Shown here: one piece after another, positions 5,309 to 7,938 of the stretch
Position numbering within the stretch: the first letter of the stretch is position 1
Layout of the letters: the number at the start of each line of letters is the position of its first letter
NCBI GenBank assembly: GCA_023150055.1
Contig: JAKLLP010000093.1
Coordinates: forward strand, 1 to 7,938
Direction: 5' to 3'
Length of the DNA stretch: 7,938 bases
DNA from: Gammaproteobacteria bacterium
GTDB taxonomy: Bacteria > Pseudomonadota > Gammaproteobacteria > Steroidobacterales > GCA-2729495
The notes under the pieces: model-generated
The model's database searches: none
Told to the model about the DNA's origin: nothing
What the model saw: the letters and a program-made list of their open reading frames with translations, nothing else
Program-made: the position numbers and the translations under genes

Positions 5309-6373
5309 ATGAAATTCGTCGACGAGGCTACGGTACGCGTGCAGGCCGGCAACGGCGGTCCCGGCTGCGTGAGCTTTCGGCGGGAGAAGAACATACCCCG
5401 TGGCGGGCCGGACGGCGGCGACGGCGGCGACGGTGGCAGCATCTACCTGGTCGCGCGCGAGGGCATCAACACGCTCGCCGACTTCCGCGTCAACCGCAGG
5501 TTCCGCGCCGGCCATGGTGAAAGCGGGTCCGGCAACAACAGCAGCGGACGCGGCGGCGAGGACCTCGAGGTGCCGGTACCCTGCGGTACCCGGGTGATCG
5601 CGGCGGATACCCGCGAGCTGCTCGGCGACCTCACCGCGGCGGGCGAGCGGCTGCTGGTGGCGGCCGGTGGCCACGGTGGCAAGGGCAACACGCGTTTCAA
5701 GAGCAGCGTCAATCGCACCCCGCGGCGCGCCACGCCGGGCACCGCCGGGGAGGGTCGCGAGCTGCTGCTGGAGCTGACGCTCCTCGCCGATGTGGGCCTC
5801 CTCGGCAAGCCGAACGCGGGCAAGTCGACCCTGATCCGCGCGGTCTCCGCCGCCCGGCCGAAGGTCGCCGATTATCCCTTCACGACGCTCTACCCGAGCC
5901 TCGGTGTCGTCTACGTCGGTCCGTTGCGCAGTTTCGTGATGGCCGATATCCCGGGGCTCATCGAGGGGGCGGCACAGGGGGCGGGGCTCGGTGTGCGCTT
6001 CCTCAAGCACCTGGAGCGGACACGGCTGCTTCTGCACATCGTGGACCTGGCGCCGCCGCCCGGCACGACGGCGCCCGCGGCAGATGCCGTGGAGATCGTG
6101 CGGGAACTCGAGCAGTTCAATCCCGAGCTGGCCGGCCGGGAGCGCTGGCTCGTGCTCAACAAGACGGACCTGCTGGAGCCGCAGGAGGCCGAGCGGCAGG
6201 AGCGCGCGGTGCGCGCGGCGCTCGGCTGGGACGGGCCGGTTTACCGGGTGAGCGCCCTGCAGGCGCAGGGCACGCAGCGGCTGTGTGGGGACGTGATGAC
6301 GCGGCTCGAGGAGCTGTCGCGCAGCGGCGCCGCAGCGGAAACGATGGGGATCAGTTCGCCCGCAGAGCCTTGA
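5309..6373 (+). CDS. obgE: GTPase ObgE/CgtA
   Basis: ObgE is an essential GTPase that binds the 50S subunit late in assembly and also binds ppGpp, linking ribosome maturation to nutrient state. The 354 residues hold the glycine-rich Obg fold (about 1-158, with [13 protein letters not shown] and [13 protein letters not shown]) and the G domain. The G domain shows the P-loop GKPNAGKS (166-173), the switch threonines in FTTLYPS (191-197), DIPG (213-216), NKTD (284-287) and SAL (315-317). The C-terminus is short and lacks the long acidic tail of E. coli ObgE (390 residues). ATG 5309 gives the exact family N-terminus MKFVDEA, with GGTGG (5297-5301) as a modest ribosome site. It lies downstream of rplU-rpmA behind a hairpin. 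Its last 23 bases overlap the end of rpsT on the other strand. Confidence 0.98.
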   Translation: MKFVDEATVRVQAGNGGPGCVSFRREKNIPRGGPDGGDGGDGGSIYLVAREGINTLADFRVNRRFRAGHGESGSGNNSSGRGGEDLEVPVPCGTRVIAADTRELLGDLTAAGERLLVAAGGHGGKGNTRFKSSVNRTPRRATPGTAGEGRELLLELTLLADVGLLGKPNAGKSTLIRAVSAARPKVADYPFTTLYPSLGVVYVGPLRSFVMADIPGLIEGAAQGAGLGVRFLKHLERTRLLLHIVDLAPPPGTTAPAADAVEIVRELEQFNPELAGRERWLVLNKTDLLEPQEAERQERAVRAALGWDGPVYRVSALQAQGTQRLCGDVMTRLEELSRSGAAAETMGISSPAEP

Positions 6374-6620
6374 TGGACTTGTTCAGGCGGCTCTTCTGGC
6401 GGGCGGCCTTGTTACGGTGAATCAGGCCCTTGCTGACCATGGTGTCGATCTTCGGCACCGCCGCCTTGAAGGCATCCGCAGCCTGCGTGGCATCGCCGGA
6501 CTTGACGGCCTTGATGGCTTTCTTGACTGCCGAGCGCATGCGCGTGCGCAGTGCCGCGTTGTGCTGGCGGTGTTTTTCCGCCTGGCGCGCCCGTTTTTCC
6601 GCTGACTTGATGTTCGCCAA
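6351..6620 (-). CDS. rpsT: 30S ribosomal protein S20
   Basis: S20 is a helical protein that binds 16S rRNA early in small-subunit assembly. The 89 residues start [18 protein letters not shown] after the initiator, are rich in Lys, Arg and Ala, and contain [17 protein letters not shown] (64-80), the conserved rRNA-contact stretch. The start codon is TTG (6620-6618). No ATG or GTG lies nearby in frame, and E. coli rpsT also starts at TTG, where this goes with low and self-regulated translation. A weak site AGGGA (6634-6630) stands 9 bases upstream. The gene has its own strong promoter at 6678-6706 and is divergent from murJ. Its 3' end runs 23 bases into obgE. Confidence 0.97.
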   Translation of the reverse strand: MANIKSAEKRARQAEKHRQHNAALRTRMRSAVKKAIKAVKSGDATQAADAFKAAVPKIDTMVSKGLIHRNKAARQKSRLNKSIKALRAN

Positions 6621-6677
6621 GACTGAGGGTCCCTGTATCGATGGGTTTCCGGGCCCGAGACCCGGGAAAGGGCGCGT

Positions 6678-6706
6678 ATTCTTTGGGTTTGGGCGTGCCT
6701 TGTCAA
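6678..6706 (-). promoter_or_regulatory. Promoter of rpsT
   Basis: Minus strand TTGACA (6706-6701, a perfect -35), a 17-base spacer, then AAGAAT (6683-6678, four of six to -10). The next bases ACGCGCCC form a GC-rich discriminator. Transcription would begin near 6671, giving a 50-base leader that can form CCGGG/CCCGG pairing. This is the best-matching promoter in the window. Confidence 0.75.
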
Positions 6707-6711
6707 TAAGC

Positions 6712-6720
6712 TGCTAGACT
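6712..6720 (+). promoter_or_regulatory. Extended -10 element in front of murJ
   Basis: TG (6712-6713), one base, TAGACT (6715-6720, four of six) matches the extended -10 pattern, which can work with a poor -35. No good -35 lies at the right distance. The start would fall near 6727, only about four bases before the murJ ATG. Confidence 0.35.
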
Positions 6721-6730
6721 TCCGATCCCG

Positions 6731-7938
6731 ATGTCAGGCCCATCCACGCAGACCCCCGCCGGTGTTTCGGGCCGCCACCTCCTGAAGTCCACCACCACCG
6801 TCGGGGCCATGACCCTGCTCTCGCGGGTACTCGGCCTGGTGCGCGACATGGTGTTCGCGCGCCTGTTCGGCGCGAGCTACCTCATGGACGCCTTCTTCGT
6901 GGCGTTCAAGATCCCGAATATCTTCCGGCGCTGGTCGGCGGAGGGCGCCTTCTCGCAGGCTTTCGTGCCGGTGTTTGCCGACTACGACCAGAACCGCTCC
7001 CGCGAGGAAGTGCAGGAGCTGGTCGACCGGGTGAGCGGTACGCTCGGGGTGCTGCTGTTCGCCTTCACGGCGCTCGGGGTGCTGGCCGCGCCGGCGCTGA
7101 TCCTGGTCTTCGCGCCGGGATTCGCCGCCGAACCCGAGGAGGCGGACCGCTTCGAGCTGGCAGTGGACATGCTGCGGCTGACCTTCCCGTATCTTTTCTT
7201 CATTTCGCTCGCGGCGCTCGCCGGGGCCGTGCTCAACACCTACCAGCGCTTTGCGGTCGCCGCGTTCTCGCCCGTGTTGCTGAACGTGTGCATGATCGGC
7301 TTTGCAGCCTTCGTCGCACCGTACTACGAGCGTCCCGGCATGGCGCTCGCGGCGGGGGTGTTTGCCGCAGGGATCGTGCAACTGCTGTTCATGCTGCCTT
7401 ACCTGCGCGGAATCGGCCTGCTGCCGCGGCCGCGCTGGGGCCTCGCGCACGCGGGTGTGCGACGGATCCTGTCACTCATGGCGCCAGCCATATTCGGCTC
7501 ATCGGTCGCCCAGATCAGCATCCTGCTCGACACGCTGATCGCGTCGTTCCTGGTGACGGGCAGCATCAGCTGGCTTTATTACTCCGACCGGCTGATGGAG
7601 TTCCCGCTCGGGGTGTTCGGTATCGCACTGGCCACGGTCATCCTGCCGAACCTGTCGCGCCAGCACGCGAGCGCTTCCCGCGAGCAGTTCGCGGCGACGA
7701 TGGCCTGGTCCATCCGCTTCGTCATCCTGATTTCCGCGCCGGCGTCCGTCGGGCTGGTGGTGCTCGCGGGGCCGATGCTGGCCACCCTTTTCTTCGGCGG
7801 TGAGTTCTCCAGCGGGGACGTGCACATGGCGTCGCTGAGCCTCATGGCATATGCCGCGGGCCTGGTGGCGCTCACCCTGGTCAAAGTGCTCGCGCCGGGC
7901 TTTTTCGCGCGGCAGGACACCCGCACACCGGTGCGGGT
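6731..7938 (+). CDS. murJ: Lipid II flippase MurJ (MviN), 3'-truncated by window edge
   Basis: MurJ moves lipid II across the inner membrane so that peptidoglycan can be polymerised outside. The frame is open from ATG 6731 to the right edge, giving 402 residues of an expected 510-520. Many hydrophobic helices are evident. Conserved MurJ segments are LLSRVLGLVRD (29-39), MDAFFVAFKIPN (52-63), RRWSAEGAFSQAFVPVF (66-82), TFPYLFFISLAAL (151-163), SWLYYSDRLMEFPLGV (280-295) and KVLAPGFFARQDTRTPV (385-401). The charged residues of the central cavity in E. coli MurJ (R18, R24, D39, R52, R270) correspond to R32, R38, D53, R66 and R287. The N-terminus is about 13-15 residues longer than in E. coli. 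There is no Shine-Dalgarno before ATG 6731, and later starts would cut conserved sequence. It is divergent from rpsT; the end and any following ribF lie outside. Confidence 0.97.
   Translation, partial: MSGPSTQTPAGVSGRHLLKSTTTVGAMTLLSRVLGLVRDMVFARLFGASYLMDAFFVAFKIPNIFRRWSAEGAFSQAFVPVFADYDQNRSREEVQELVDRVSGTLGVLLFAFTALGVLAAPALILVFAPGFAAEPEEADRFELAVDMLRLTFPYLFFISLAALAGAVLNTYQRFAVAAFSPVLLNVCMIGFAAFVAPYYERPGMALAAGVFAAGIVQLLFMLPYLRGIGLLPRPRWGLAHAGVRRILSLMAPAIFGSSVAQISILLDTLIASFLVTGSISWLYYSDRLMEFPLGVFGIALATVILPNLSRQHASASREQFAATMAWSIRFVILISAPASVGLVVLAGPMLATLFFGGEFSSGDVHMASLSLMAYAAGLVALTLVKVLAPGFFARQDTRTPVR

Noticed and set aside
5255..6037. Minus-strand open frame of 260 codons over obgE
   Set aside because: Antisense shadow of obgE, whose G motifs are intact.
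6734..7450. Minus-strand open frame of 238 codons, rich in His, Arg, Gln and Glu
   Set aside because: It is the antisense of murJ helices; the plus strand matches MurJ along its whole visible length.

Overview
The window reads as a piece of chromosome from a high-GC gammaproteobacterium. G+C is roughly two thirds by eye, almost every third codon position is G or C, and Shine-Dalgarno sites and sigma70-type promoters are recognisable. The order ispB (reversed), rplU, rpmA, obgE, rpsT (reversed), murJ is a housekeeping arrangement known from gammaproteobacteria. The direct obgE/rpsT/murJ neighbourhood, with no proB between, recalls Xanthomonadales-like genomes. That placement is inference from gene order and protein style, not from any search.

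Layout. Positions 2-721 hold the 3' part of trmO, a tRNA-modification methyltransferase whose N-terminus lies off the window. After a 181-base gap with a plausible promoter comes a two-gene unit: a bactofilin (903-1394) and a small four-cysteine zinc-ribbon protein with a beta-rich tail (1411-1782). Facing it is a peptide deformylase (1882-2412, minus). A 599-base gene-poor stretch follows, with a probable deformylase promoter, an AT-rich patch and tandem hairpins. It ends at a tRNA-Pro(CGG) gene (3012-3088, minus) with a promoter upstream and an intrinsic terminator downstream. Next is ispB (3264-4262, minus), then a 370-base divergent control region, then rplU-rpmA with a good promoter and a strong hairpin, and obgE (5309-6373). 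The obgE 3' end overlaps the convergent rpsT (6351-6620, minus) by 23 bases. rpsT starts at TTG, as in E. coli. murJ (from 6731) runs off the right edge.

How the genes work together. Most are growth functions: translation (TrmO, peptide deformylase, tRNA-Pro, L21, L27, S20), ribosome assembly and stringent control (ObgE), quinone side-chain synthesis (IspB) and cell-wall precursor transport (MurJ). The rplU, rpsT and tRNA promoters all have GC-rich discriminators, consistent with growth-rate control. The least explained genes are the bactofilin and its zinc-ribbon neighbour. I found no CRISPR array, transposon, phage module or convincing new system. The best leads are the bactofilin/zinc-ribbon pair, a possibly leaderless murJ, the obgE/rpsT overlap and the structured stretch beside the tRNA.
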